34,854 nucleotides of DNA from positions 1 to 34,854 of the IMG/VR virus record IMGVR_UViG_3300047476_000932; one strand, given 5' to 3'. A program made the position numbers and the translations under genes. The DNA comes from a virus. A model generated the notes under the pieces. It was not told the DNA's origin and ran no database searches. It saw only the letters and a program-made list of their open reading frames with translations. Shown here in pieces: positions 7,174 to 15,040 of the stretch. How positions within the stretch are numbered: position 1 is the stretch's first letter; the number at the start of each line of letters is the position of its first letter.

Positions 7174-7550
7174 GGTCTCAGCATTCTTTGAACATACTTA
7201 CCAACCTTAGGAACGCCATTGAGTCCTAGATAGCTAGTTCCAACTCTGTTGATGTTTAAAAAAACAGCCACATAAGAACTTAACTCGCCGTCGCTCATTC
7301 CAGAAAACTTAGACAGAACTTCCATTGGATCCATGTCTCTAGCCAGGCTGGTATAGATAACTGAACTTGCAAGTACCTTGGCTGCTTCTTTGTTTTCAGT
7401 TATTTTTTCAAAGAAAGATAATATAGCATCGTCAATGTTTTGACTTACTGTAAATGTTGGTGTAAAGTAATTACTGAAAAAATAGTCAGTTTCGTTTGGC
7501 TTTGCACCATTTATTATATCGATTGCGTTGATATTTCCAGGTTGTGACAT
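7170..7550 (-). CDS. Conserved small virion-associated protein, 126 aa
   Basis: No T4 homologue recognised. The protein has an N-terminal DYFFSNYFTPTFTVSQNID segment, a helical centre (ILSFFEKITENKEAAKVLASSVIYTSLARDMDPMEVLSKF) and a conserved-looking C-terminus (FLNINRVGTSYLGLNGVPKVGKYVQRML). From memory the same layout is widespread in T4-like cyanophages and pelagiphages, usually unnamed. Gaps of 3 nt to the upstream 534-aa gene and a 4-nt overlap with gp4 place it inside a coupled late operon, so a head, neck or baseplate role is likely. Confidence 0.8.
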   Translation of the reverse strand: MSQPGNINAIDIINGAKPNETDYFFSNYFTPTFTVSQNIDDAILSFFEKITENKEAAKVLASSVIYTSLARDMDPMEVLSKFSGMSDGELSSYVAVFLNINRVGTSYLGLNGVPKVGKYVQRMLRP

Positions 7551-7553
7551 AAT

Positions 7554-9158
7554 TTATACCAGTGTATCCCTTTCGGCTCTGAGTGCTTGAATTTCGCCTT
7601 TAATTGTTGTTTGCTGTTGTAATTTACTGTTATATATTGATTCAGAGTTATCAATGATTTCTTTTTGCACACTAATGCTTTGATTAATTCTATTGATAAT
7701 TTCTTGTTTATTAGGAGCATTGTCTGGTAATGCATTAGCCTGTGTTAACTGCGAATTAAGAGCATTGAAGTTTGTTGTAGCAATTGTCTGTTGAGAATTT
7801 GCTGCCGCTGTTTCTGCAGATACAGCACCCAACTGTTCATTCAAATAGTTTATTCTATTTGTAATTTCTTGCTTTCTTTGTGTGGTATTAACCTGCTGTT
7901 GATTTGTACTTGATGTTTGATTATCTTGATTGTTCACCGTTTGTACCACAGAAAAATCAACCGGTGTTGGTCGAATCAATGGTGGTGGTGGCCACGACCG
8001 ATTGTAATTTGTTGGAGGATTAGATCCGCTAGTTGCCTGCGTAACTGGATTTACAGAAGATCCGTTAATAGGCGACGGTGGCGACGACGATGCTAACATT
8101 TGTGCGCCAGCCAAGGCTACCAATGATGTATTAACATTGATACCATTAAATGGCATATTTGTAATCCCGGAAGTTGTTAACAAGTTAGGAACCATTATCC
8201 TTTTATTAGTGATACTATCTTTAATTGCATTATTGATTGCTGCATTAACTTCTTGCTTGGCAGCATTTTTAAGGTTCATATCTTTGGCGCTTTTAATTCC
8301 CCTGGCGGCCTTAAACAAAGCCATTCCGTAATCGCCATTTTCAAAATCTTCAAAGACTTCTCTGCCGGTATCCAATAAGCCGCCAGGACCAAAAATAGTC
8401 TTTGGCCCTCCTCCGGCCGGTGTTAACGGACTTGGTGAATTGTCGTAGTGTAATTCAGCAAAACCTTTAGGTGTTCCTAATCTAACGCGACCTGCATTGT
8501 ATAAAACAGATTCATATTCGATAACCATTTCGTGTGTCATGATTGAATCTGTACTCTGATTATCATGAGTGCCATGTCTTAGCGTTTTAATAATAGGATT
8601 AACAAGAATATACTCGCTAAAACGCTTTTTGTGTAAACTATAAATCCTGATAGCTTTTAAAAAAGGACCGCCATTGGGTGTAAAACCAAAATTTGTTATT
8701 TGTTGATCGGTATACTTAAATGGCAAAGAGTACTGCGACAAATTATAGTCGCCGTCTCTATAATAGCGACGGTAGTAATTGATCCAAAAGTTTCTAACCA
8801 AATTTGAACTATCGTCATGAAATGTCAATGTCACAGGATCGTATTTTACTTTTGACTGCACCACAGTGGCCCTATTATAGGTGTTCATTGTTTTTGTTTC
8901 AACACTGAACCTAGGAAGATCTGCAGACTTTGCCATTAGTCCTAATTCTCTTAGACCATTGGGATTAGCAGCATCTTGAATTATGCCGTTAATGTCGATA
9001 AACACATGAAATAAGAAACCGTTCTTTGGAACCAATCTAAATTGGTCGCCAACATATAATCTATTTGCGTGTGCAAAGTCTTTAAGATTACTAGTGGTAA
9101 GTGCTTGGCTTAAAGTTGCACCAGCAAAGTTAATTAATCCAGAGAGAAGGTCTGCCAT
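7554..9158 (-). CDS. Virion protein with tail-tube-like domain and C-terminal coiled coil, 534 aa
   Basis: ATG at 9158, with AACAGGAC as Shine-Dalgarno and a late promoter directly upstream. The first 240 residues resemble a marine-phage structural family: FAHANRLYVGDQFRLVPKNG, KSADLPRFSVETKTMNTYNR, VKYDPVTLTFHDDSSNLVRN, SLHKKRFSEYILVNPIIKTL. The order 'particle-axis strand, parameters of a beta-barrel, TFHDD' recalls the gp19/gp48/gp54 tube fold, so a tube-initiator or baseplate-tube role is plausible. Residues 240-430 are Gly/Pro/Asn-rich and probably flexible; from about 425 to the end a Gln/Asn-rich coiled coil is likely (RKQEITNRINYLNEQLGAVS... IKGEIQALRAERDTLV). It lies between gp19 and gp4. 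Function is inferred, not established. Confidence 0.8.
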   Translation of the reverse strand: MADLLSGLINFAGATLSQALTTSNLKDFAHANRLYVGDQFRLVPKNGFLFHVFIDINGIIQDAANPNGLRELGLMAKSADLPRFSVETKTMNTYNRATVVQSKVKYDPVTLTFHDDSSNLVRNFWINYYRRYYRDGDYNLSQYSLPFKYTDQQITNFGFTPNGGPFLKAIRIYSLHKKRFSEYILVNPIIKTLRHGTHDNQSTDSIMTHEMVIEYESVLYNAGRVRLGTPKGFAELHYDNSPSPLTPAGGGPKTIFGPGGLLDTGREVFEDFENGDYGMALFKAARGIKSAKDMNLKNAAKQEVNAAINNAIKDSITNKRIMVPNLLTTSGITNMPFNGINVNTSLVALAGAQMLASSSPPSPINGSSVNPVTQATSGSNPPTNYNRSWPPPPLIRPTPVDFSVVQTVNNQDNQTSSTNQQQVNTTQRKQEITNRINYLNEQLGAVSAETAAANSQQTIATTNFNALNSQLTQANALPDNAPNKQEIINRINQSISVQKEIIDNSESIYNSKLQQQTTIKGEIQALRAERDTLV

Positions 9159-9177
9159 TATTGTGTCCTGTTAAAAA

Positions 9178-9185
9178 TATTTATG
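9178..9185 (-). promoter_or_regulatory. T4-type late promoter (CATAAATA)
   Basis: Minus-strand CATAAATA followed by TTTTT and then AACAGGAC (9172-9165), with ATG at 9158. Same promoter/Shine-Dalgarno fusion as at 6199 and 16173. Confidence 0.7.
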
Positions 9186-9189
9186 CCAT

Positions 9190-9218
9190 AAAAAAAGGGC
9201 CCTGTTGGACCCTTTTTT
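9190..9218 (-). terminator. Intrinsic terminator after gp19
   Basis: A-run/T-run flanked hairpin with 12-base arms (9191-9202 and 9207-9218, one internal C/A mismatch) and a 4-nt loop. It follows the gp19 stop (9233) by 14 nt and precedes the late promoter of the next gene. Being symmetric it could act in both directions. Confidence 0.8.
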
Positions 9219-9232
9219 GTTTGTCAAACATA

Positions 9233-9850
9233 TTACTGAGTAATATTTTGACCGATTGTACGACCAATAAATGTCCCGATACCAGTTCCGCCCGGTGTTT
9301 GAACAGCATTATCAAAACGGATGGACATCTGAATTGTAACAGGATCGCTGTTAGCATAGTTAACTTCTTGGTAGTTTGCTTCTTTGATGTAGCAACCATA
9401 AAGTTCCCATGTCTCAAGGATGGTTGGATCGTTAGCGCCGTTACCACCGTCAAGCATTTCGCAACGAGTAATAAACTTATAGTCACTACCACTTGCGGCA
9501 CTGCTTTGTTCCATGAAGTCAAATTGCTTCTGTAGTTGCTCGCCAATTAGACGAGTAACATTACCAGCTGCATCGTCACGGATTGTTGTGCTAACATCAC
9601 CCCAGGTGTGCTTGCCAGCAAGTCTTACAATGCTGTTATAGACATGAACATCGACATCAGCAAAGCTAACTGTTGGACGACTAAAAGAAACAACTTGTTT
9701 TGTCATTTCAACTTTGTCAGAACTAACACCAAATCCTTCAAAGCTGACTCTGAAACGATACTGGAGCTTAGGCATTAATAGGCCTTGTGCACTAGCACTT
9801 TGGTTACTATTTAAAGGTACGGTAAATCTTGTTAATGAGGCTACTGCCAT
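9233..9850 (-). CDS. gp19: Tail tube protein gp19
   Basis: Monomer of the inner tail tube that is extruded through the baseplate. 205 aa, somewhat longer than T4 gp19 (163 aa). Family features: LMPKLQYRFRVSFEGFG near residues 24-40, KVEMTKQVVSFSRPTVSF and the segment NSIVRLAGKHTWGDVSTTIRDD (residues about 71-92), TWELYGCYIKEANYQEVNYANSDPVTIQMSIRFDNA (about 147-182), the last strands that stack hexamer rings. ATG at 9850 with TTAGGAG Shine-Dalgarno and a CATAAATA late promoter at 9875-9882. Independent terminators before and after make it a monocistronic unit, suited to a very abundant protein. Confidence 0.93.
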   Translation of the reverse strand: MAVASLTRFTVPLNSNQSASAQGLLMPKLQYRFRVSFEGFGVSSDKVEMTKQVVSFSRPTVSFADVDVHVYNSIVRLAGKHTWGDVSTTIRDDAAGNVTRLIGEQLQKQFDFMEQSSAASGSDYKFITRCEMLDGGNGANDPTILETWELYGCYIKEANYQEVNYANSDPVTIQMSIRFDNAVQTPGGTGIGTFIGRTIGQNITQ

Positions 9851-9874
9851 GATTATCTCCTAATCTTATAAAAA

Positions 9875-9882
9875 TATTTATG
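9875..9882 (-). promoter_or_regulatory. T4-type late promoter of gp19 (CATAAATA)
   Basis: Minus-strand CATAAATA 24 nt before the gp19 ATG, just downstream of the two stem-loops that follow gp18. Confidence 0.75.
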
Positions 9883-9883
9883 A

Positions 9884-9953
9884 TTTTTTGGTCCATTTTG
9901 TCTCGGCCTTAGTTGGCCATTAACAATAGTTTTATTGATCAAGGACCAAAAAA
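9884..9953. repeat. 11-bp inverted repeat bracketing the gp18-gp19 spacer
   Basis: TTTTTTGGTCC (9884-9894) pairs with GGACCAAAAAA (9943-9953). A smaller GGCC-AACTAA-GGCC hairpin lies inside it. In the RNA it would form a second large stem after the compact terminator, with its own T-run on each strand; a backup terminator or an RNA-processing/stability element is possible. Confidence 0.6.
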
Positions 9954-9975
9954 ATAGGCACATCTCTGTGCCTAT
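9948..9975 (-). terminator. Intrinsic terminator after gp18
   Basis: Perfect 9-bp stem ATAGGCACA / TGTGCCTAT with a 4-nt loop, followed on the minus strand by seven T's (9954-9948). It lies 18 nt past the gp18 stop codon. Confidence 0.88.
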
Positions 9976-9992
9976 CTTTTGTGCAACTATCA

Positions 9993-12900
9993 TTACTGAG
10001 TTGTTGTGCTGGTAGTTGCGGAACCAGAAATTGTTCCTGGGTTCTTGAGTCTAATCGGAATGTAGATAAACTCAACATCCTTCATTGGCTCAATAGCAAC
10101 ATCGATGTATAACTCGTTACGAGCAATACGATCTGGTGTGTTGTTGCTGGTGTCGCAAACTACTAGGTAGTCGTATAGACCACGCTTGGCAATCAAGTCG
10201 TTCAGAACGCTCTCAACTAATTGCTTAACTTGATCACGAGTGATCTTGTCGTTTGGTTCGAACAAGAACTGGTTAGCAACGCCACGCAACACTACACGGA
10301 GGTAGTTTACTAGACGAGCAACATTGATACGATCCATGGAAGAACCACCGCCGCCAATGCTTGGGCTTAGTGTCTTCTGACCGTAAACCGTGATACCAGA
10401 ACCACTAGCCAATGTAATTGGGTTGATGCGTAGCTCATATAGTCTATCACGAAGCTGTTGGTTAATACCACTACGGATAAACAAACCAGAATCTGCATCC
10501 AAGTAACCAATTGCGCTGGCATTGTCAACTAGACCACGGCGTGTACCAGCTGGAGCAAACCATTGGTAACTAATGTTATCGCTGTGCAAGAATGTGCGTA
10601 GCATCATATGACTTGCTGGTACAGCAATTTCGTTACCAGCAAGATCAGTTGTTAGTGCACTTGGATAGAATACACCAACATAAGGATCATTTGTACTCAT
10701 TGTTGTAGCATAAGCTGTGATATCACTCATGGTCGAAGGCAATGTCATCTTAGTATCACCGATAATAAAACCAGTGTTGCTACGATCATTGTTTAATGCA
10801 ACCAAGTTAGGAATCAATTCAGGATAGCCAGGAGCTGCCAATAAGTTAAAGTTATAGGCTTCTTCACGGATATCTAAGTTTCCATCAACAGCAGCCTTCA
10901 TTGCCTGTACAATAAAGTCACGCTGTGCAAAGTGTCCAAAATATGGAACACCGTCGCTATTTAGACCAAGGTCACTAACCCATGTGCTCTTCTGTGCAGG
11001 TAGTGCACCAGCACTGACATTAAACGATTGTGTGTTAAAGTAGTTATGGATAAACTTCTTAACAGTATAACCGCTACGGCGTGTATTGAATAGCAATGTA
11101 CCGCGTGGATATAGACGATAATCAGGAGCGTCAATATCTGTGTAATCAACTGTTAACAGTGATGCAGTACTTGGCAAGTCACCGGTGATTGGATTAGTAG
11201 TACCATTACTATCCCAACGAGCATCAGCAAATACAATGCCGTTCTGACTTACACGATCGGTGTTGTCAATTAGATCCCATGTACCTTGTGCATTGTAACG
11301 ATATAGTCTTGGATAGTTTTCTAGATCGCCGCTATCAAGCCACATATCGCCTGGAACCAATGGAGTTCCTAGTGAACCAGACTGTGTAGTTGGCTTAATT
11401 GGGCTAACAATTACACCGTTTGCATCTGTTTGGGTTAAGTTATATCCACGAGGATCTCTTGTTACATTACGATAACCCTTCCAACCTGTGCTGTCATTAA
11501 TCATAATGTCAACACTAGTTGGGTCATTGTAGTACCAAAGCCTTCCGTTGGCTGGATCAGTAAACGGTTCGTTGTTACTGAATGTGTAGACTTCTTCTCT
11601 CCAATTTGTTAGGTTAATTGCACCTGTAACAATATTAGAAACTACACCAGCAGTTGTACCAGCAATAAAGCCTGCTGTAGTTACTGGAGTACCAGTTAAG
11701 TTAGTTAAGGTAACAATACCACCACCGCGATGTGTAATGCTGATTGCACCATTGGCTTCAACTTGTGCAGACACATTAGGAATGTTGGCTGCTAGAATTG
11801 CGGCTACAAAGTCTGCGGGACCTGTACCAGCTAGTGTACAAGTGGCAGTTACAGGAGTTGCTGTACCAGGTTGGCTAGCAACAACACTAAACTGGTTACC
11901 AGAAGTAAATGAATTGCTTGCTGGACTTGTTGTTCCAGTTACTTTAACTACTCCAGATTGTCCTAGTTTGTAAATCTTGAAGCTGGCAATTCCATTATTG
12001 TTTGTGTTATACTTAACAAATGCAGAGTTGACTGCAATACTGTTGCCGCCTGCTAGTGGATCTAAACCGTATAGAGCATCAAATCCGTTAGCGTAAATTG
12101 GCATAGCACGAGTTGACCATGTATTAAGTGCACTATCGTACATCTTAACTACAAAGTTTGTACCTGCACCTTGTGTAGATGTTTTAATCCATACAGATCC
12201 AGCTGGTCTTGTAATTGGATCAAAGATGCTCCAAGTTGGAACTTGTGCATATGTTCCGTGTGTTAAGGCAGCACGGCCATATACAGCATTAACAATACCA
12301 ATTGATGTTAGGTCGTCTTCAACTTCTGGAGTAGCAGTTCCAGTTCCAACACCAACACCAGTTGCTGTAAAGACTGTACCAACTGCATTTGCGGCTGCAC
12401 CAATCAATGTAAAGTCTGTTGTACCAACTGTAGCAATCTTATAAGCTCTGCCGGATACAAAACTTCCAGCAGTAACTGGAGTAGTACTTGCAGTACCGGC
12501 AGCAATTTCGCAAACACCAGTGCTTGAACCGTTTGTAGCACCAGCGCCTGCTTTGATTTCAAGTCGTCCAGTGGTAGCAGATGCAGTAATTCCAGAAATT
12601 CCTGCTCCAGTAATTGCAGTAGCCAATGCAGCCATTGTTGTTACTGCGGTTGAAAGTGTAATAGTTGTACCGTTAATAACAAACTCGGTACCAGCTGGTA
12701 AACTTACTGTGGTTGTTGTACTAACAACAACAGGCTTGTCGTTAGCCCAGGAAACACTACCAACTTGATTCCAGTTGTTTGTGCTGTCCTTTTGATAGAC
12801 ATAGTTGTTGTTGTCAAATACTGTGACAGCATATTCACCAATAGAACCAATACTTGGTTTTGGTGTAGATGTACCAGTTAGGCAATCAACTGCTGTGGTA

Positions 12901-13385
12901 ATTAGTCTAGGTGCAACCTTAGCAAAGGTATTTGTAGTTCTATTGTACTCAAAAATACCAAAGCTAGTAGTTGATGTATCTAGCCAAACAGTGCCATCAA
13001 CAGGCTTACCAACAGGACGAATGCTGGTGCCTACTAGATCATCTAGGTTAACATCAGCACGGATAATCCATACTCTGTTGCCTAGACCTAGTGCGCTGTA
13101 GGCAGCCATAAGTCCGTATTCGTTTAGTTCGTTACCATGTAAAGGTGTACCGGCACTGCTTTGGCGGAATCTCGGATAACCAAAAGTGGTTGCCAATTCG
13201 CGCTGGCTGCTGATGCCATACACTTTTCCAGTGTTTTCCTTAACAGTACCGGGTGCTGTTACTCCGTTAATTGTTTTATTTTCAGAGGTTGCAACTAGCA
13301 CGAACGGAACTGTACCTACTGCGGTTGGTAGATACTGGCTCTCATCGGTAACTGTAATTTGTAATCCAGGGGATACTAATGCCAT
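9993..13385 (-). CDS. gp18: Tail sheath protein gp18, greatly enlarged (1130 aa)
   Basis: Contractile sheath subunit. T4 gp18 has 659 aa; this one has 1130. The N-terminus (PGLQITVTDESQYLPTA; VATSENKTINGVTAPGTVKENTGKVYGISSQRELATTFGYP) and the C-terminal domain (NVARLVNYLRVVLRGV; FEPNDKITRDQVKQLVE; KRGLYDYLVVCDTSNNTPDRIARNELYIDVAIEP; VEFIYIPIRL) are classic sheath. The extra mass is between about residues 125 and 740: low-complexity Thr/Ala/Gly beta-rich modules, including four short Trp modules beginning GTVWLD (131), GSVWIK (396), GRLWYY (614) and GDMWLD (679), and a 48-residue segment at 305-352 (TAGSFVSGRAYKIATVGTTD...) of a type that recurs in unrelated phage tail proteins. These probably decorate the sheath surface. 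ATG at 13385, AAAGGAC Shine-Dalgarno, late-type promoter at 13417-13424, strong terminator after the stop. Confidence 0.97.
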   Translation of the reverse strand: MALVSPGLQITVTDESQYLPTAVGTVPFVLVATSENKTINGVTAPGTVKENTGKVYGISSQRELATTFGYPRFRQSSAGTPLHGNELNEYGLMAAYSALGLGNRVWIIRADVNLDDLVGTSIRPVGKPVDGTVWLDTSTTSFGIFEYNRTTNTFAKVAPRLITTAVDCLTGTSTPKPSIGSIGEYAVTVFDNNNYVYQKDSTNNWNQVGSVSWANDKPVVVSTTTTVSLPAGTEFVINGTTITLSTAVTTMAALATAITGAGISGITASATTGRLEIKAGAGATNGSSTGVCEIAAGTASTTPVTAGSFVSGRAYKIATVGTTDFTLIGAAANAVGTVFTATGVGVGTGTATPEVEDDLTSIGIVNAVYGRAALTHGTYAQVPTWSIFDPITRPAGSVWIKTSTQGAGTNFVVKMYDSALNTWSTRAMPIYANGFDALYGLDPLAGGNSIAVNSAFVKYNTNNNGIASFKIYKLGQSGVVKVTGTTSPASNSFTSGNQFSVVASQPGTATPVTATCTLAGTGPADFVAAILAANIPNVSAQVEANGAISITHRGGGIVTLTNLTGTPVTTAGFIAGTTAGVVSNIVTGAINLTNWREEVYTFSNNEPFTDPANGRLWYYNDPTSVDIMINDSTGWKGYRNVTRDPRGYNLTQTDANGVIVSPIKPTTQSGSLGTPLVPGDMWLDSGDLENYPRLYRYNAQGTWDLIDNTDRVSQNGIVFADARWDSNGTTNPITGDLPSTASLLTVDYTDIDAPDYRLYPRGTLLFNTRRSGYTVKKFIHNYFNTQSFNVSAGALPAQKSTWVSDLGLNSDGVPYFGHFAQRDFIVQAMKAAVDGNLDIREEAYNFNLLAAPGYPELIPNLVALNNDRSNTGFIIGDTKMTLPSTMSDITAYATTMSTNDPYVGVFYPSALTTDLAGNEIAVPASHMMLRTFLHSDNISYQWFAPAGTRRGLVDNASAIGYLDADSGLFIRSGINQQLRDRLYELRINPITLASGSGITVYGQKTLSPSIGGGGSSMDRINVARLVNYLRVVLRGVANQFLFEPNDKITRDQVKQLVESVLNDLIAKRGLYDYLVVCDTSNNTPDRIARNELYIDVAIEPMKDVEFIYIPIRLKNPGTISGSATTSTTTQ

Positions 13386-13416
13386 AATCGTAGTCCTTTA
13401 TAATCGTGGTTGTAGT

Positions 13417-13424
13417 TATTTATT
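13417..13424 (-). promoter_or_regulatory. Late-type promoter of gp18 (AATAAATA)
   Basis: Minus-strand AATAAATA in an A/T-rich tract 31 nt before the gp18 ATG. One mismatch to the T4 late box. Confidence 0.55.
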
Positions 13425-13489
13425 TTTTATTGTTAAAAAGGGCTTCGTTTACGGTCCTTTCCTTGGTCCTTTCCGGGATAAGTATATGC

Positions 13490-13837
13490 ATGGAAAGAAA
13501 AATTTGTCCAGTATGTAAAAAGTTTCCGGTGGCATTAAACTACTATCGCAAGGACAAGCCTTACTATAGGACTACCTGCACCAGTTGCATACATCGAGGG
13601 CGAAAAATAAAGCCCGAGGCACCAAATTGGTTTCGCTCGGGCTATCGTAAAAAAGAAAAGTGCGACAAATGCGGGTTCAAGTTTAAGTTTTTAGAACAAT
13701 CAAATGTCTACTATGTAGATGGCAATACTGAGAACATGCATTGGGCCAATTTAAAAACCATTTGCCTAAACTGTCAGCAAGAATTAAGCAAGATACCGAC
13801 TAGCTGGAAGCCTGGACCTATTAGGCCAGACTTTTAA
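13490..13837 (+). CDS. Four-zinc-knuckle, HNH-like small protein, 115 aa
   Basis: The best start is the ATG at 13490 (MERKICPVC); a longer frame from 13406 adds a poor N-terminus. Four CxxC knuckles: C6/C9, C30/C33, C58/C61 and C92/C95. The C-terminal half (YYVDGNTENMHWANLKTICLNC) has the DGN...NLxxxCxxC skeleton of HNH/endonuclease VII-like zinc nucleases, but the usual His-His before xDGN is Tyr-Tyr and the final His after the last Cys is Gln, so catalysis is doubtful. From memory, close relatives (also beginning with MERKICPVC) occur in many marine T4-like phages. It is the only plus-strand gene between gp18 and 17699, and its end overlaps the convergent dNMP kinase by 17 nt. The upstream region has a direct repeat GGTCCTTTCC (13456-13477), no clear promoter. 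Confidence 0.82.
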   Translation: MERKICPVCKKFPVALNYYRKDKPYYRTTCTSCIHRGRKIKPEAPNWFRSGYRKKEKCDKCGFKFKFLEQSNVYYVDGNTENMHWANLKTICLNCQQELSKIPTSWKPGPIRPDF

Positions 13838-14441
13838 GTTGATTATACAAATTCTCAATTGTACTATTGTTATTAATTTCGTGGTCAAACCTGGTTCCTG
13901 CCCATGAGTATTCGCTGGCATGAATACCTTCATTTTCTATCCAGGCTAGTGCTTTTTTATCGCCACGATTTGCACCTGCGGCAATATCGTACCAATGCGG
14001 TTTTGGGCCCCGCTGTATCCAAATAATTTGTGCACCTTGTTCTTTGAGCACTTTGATTTCGTTAGGAAATCTACAATCGCTGATAACAATATTATCTTTG
14101 GATTTTCTAATTTTGTTTTCTAGACTAGCGATCCAGATGTCGTCATGAAAATGTCGTCGAAGAACATCTGTACCCCAATATTGCAGTATCCATCTTGGCG
14201 TTAAATGCTCTATACCAAGTCTGCTTGCCCACCATTGATCAACTTGTTCTCTCCAAGCTCGTGCTTCAGCAGTGCGTCCTTCTAGTAGATCTCTATCCCA
14301 GCCAAACACTGCCGAGACTGCATCCTTGAGTGTGCTGGCAAAACTTTCTCTGCGATATTCGTGAAAGTTAACAAGATAGTCAGCGGCTGTATCTTTGCCA
14401 GATCCAATAAAGCCACAGATGCCAATGATTTTTTTAGTCAT
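13821..14441 (-). CDS. Deoxynucleoside monophosphate kinase (T4 gp1-like)
   Basis: Phosphorylates dNMPs from degraded host DNA to dNDPs for phage DNA synthesis. The start chosen is ATG 14441 (MTKKIIGICGFIGSGKDTAADYL), which places the P-loop GFIGSGKDT at residues 10-18, as in T4 gp1; the longer frame from 14516 overlaps the zinc-ribbon gene and adds unconserved sequence. Further family features: FASTLKDAVSAVFGWDRDLLEGRT (about 37-60), LTPRWILQYWGTDVLRRHF (about 80-98), then NIVISDCRFPNEIKVLKEQGAQIIWIQR (about 117-145), the substrate/lid part. C-terminus FDHEINNNSTIENLYNQL is typical. It overlaps the upstream zinc-ribbon gene by 8 nt and is presumably transcribed from the sigma70-type promoter at 14643-14670. 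Confidence 0.9.
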   Translation of the reverse strand: MTKKIIGICGFIGSGKDTAADYLVNFHEYRRESFASTLKDAVSAVFGWDRDLLEGRTAEARAWREQVDQWWASRLGIEHLTPRWILQYWGTDVLRRHFHDDIWIASLENKIRKSKDNIVISDCRFPNEIKVLKEQGAQIIWIQRGPKPHWYDIAAGANRGDKKALAWIENEGIHASEYSWAGTRFDHEINNNSTIENLYNQLKSLA

Positions 14442-14637
14442 CGATATTGTATTTTCTTTCGATAGATGTTTCGGTAGTCGAAGTCCAAATCTTAATTGGA
14501 CAAGAGGCCTTGCCAATGGTAACTTTAAGTGGCATAAAACAGCCGCATTTCCTGCATATTCGTATATCAGGAAAAAAGTTATTACAAGATTTGCAGTGAT
14601 TATACCGCTCTCGTGCCAGATCTAAATTTACAAACAT
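14434..14637 (-). CDS. Small zinc-ribbon protein, 67 aa
   Basis: Cysteines at residues 15, 18, 28, 31, 33 and 46 in the pattern CKSCNNF...CRKCGCFMPLKVTIGKASCP. From memory, this layout, including CGCFMP and a terminal Cys-Pro, is shared by many small phage zinc-ribbon proteins of unknown role found near metabolic genes. ATG at 14637 has no Shine-Dalgarno, but a TAAAAT -10 box ends 5 nt upstream, so the message may be leaderless. The stop overlaps the dNMP kinase start, implying coupled translation. Confidence 0.8.
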   Translation of the reverse strand: MFVNLDLARERYNHCKSCNNFFPDIRICRKCGCFMPLKVTIGKASCPIKIWTSTTETSIERKYNIDD

Positions 14638-14642
14638 ACTGT

Positions 14643-14670
14643 ATTTTATACAATATGCAAATTAAGTCAA
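14643..14670 (-). promoter_or_regulatory. Sigma70-type promoter, leaderless geometry, for zinc ribbon and dNMP kinase
   Basis: Minus strand: TTGACT (14670-14665), 16-bp spacer, TAAAAT (14648-14643), then ACAGT and the ATG at 14637. Transcription should start at about the first base of the start codon. Confidence 0.65.
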
Positions 14671-14674
14671 TTAT

Positions 14675-15040
14675 TTAGACACCGTATTTGTTTCTTCTGG
14701 GCTGAGCAGTTGGGCTAGTTTTATTAACTGTGGGTAATTCTTTACTGCCTTTGCCAGTGGATCTGCTGGGTTTGATACCGATTGTTTTTTCGGCGCCTTG
14801 TCGTATTTTAGAGTCGGCATCTGTGTAGTCAATCATATTGAAATTGCTACCAATGGTGCCTTTTTTGTCCATATCACCTCTTGGTGAGGAGGCCAATGCA
14901 ATACCAAATCTGTATGCTAGATAAGGATTGTTATTGTTATCAAGTGCATCATATTGGGTCAAATTTGACAGAGCTTGTTTATGCATCGGACGCATCTTTT
15001 TCCTGTCCTGACCTTCAATGATTATTTCATTTATTTTCAT
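14675..15040 (-). CDS. Small conserved phage protein, 121 aa
   Basis: No function recognised. Begins MKINEIIIEGQDRKKMRPMHKQAL; the MKxxEIIxE start is common in small proteins of marine T4-like phages. The core, LDNNNNPYLAYRFGIALASSP, resembles a recurrent phage motif ('...YRFGVALAGAP'), and TDADSKIRQGAEKTIG follows. C-terminus is Ser/Lys/Pro-rich (STGKGSKELPTVNKTSPTAQ). Its ATG touches the stop of gp13 (both at 15040), so it is translated with gp13 and may be virion-associated. Confidence 0.78.
   Translation of the reverse strand: MKINEIIIEGQDRKKMRPMHKQALSNLTQYDALDNNNNPYLAYRFGIALASSPRGDMDKKGTIGSNFNMIDYTDADSKIRQGAEKTIGIKPSRSTGKGSKELPTVNKTSPTAQPRRNKYGV

Noticed and set aside
9161-9546. Overlapping open frames on both strands across the gp19 3' end
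   Set aside because: They cross the gp19 terminator and late promoter and have no SD; gp19 itself explains the region.
11737-13101. Several 70-98 codon plus-strand frames opposite gp18
   Set aside because: Composition (Val/Pro/Ala-rich) is the mirror of the Thr/Gly/Ala-rich sheath insert; no starts with SD.
14442-14516. Longer N-terminus for the dNMP kinase
   Set aside because: Would overlap the zinc-ribbon gene by 83 nt and push the P-loop away from its usual position near residue 10.
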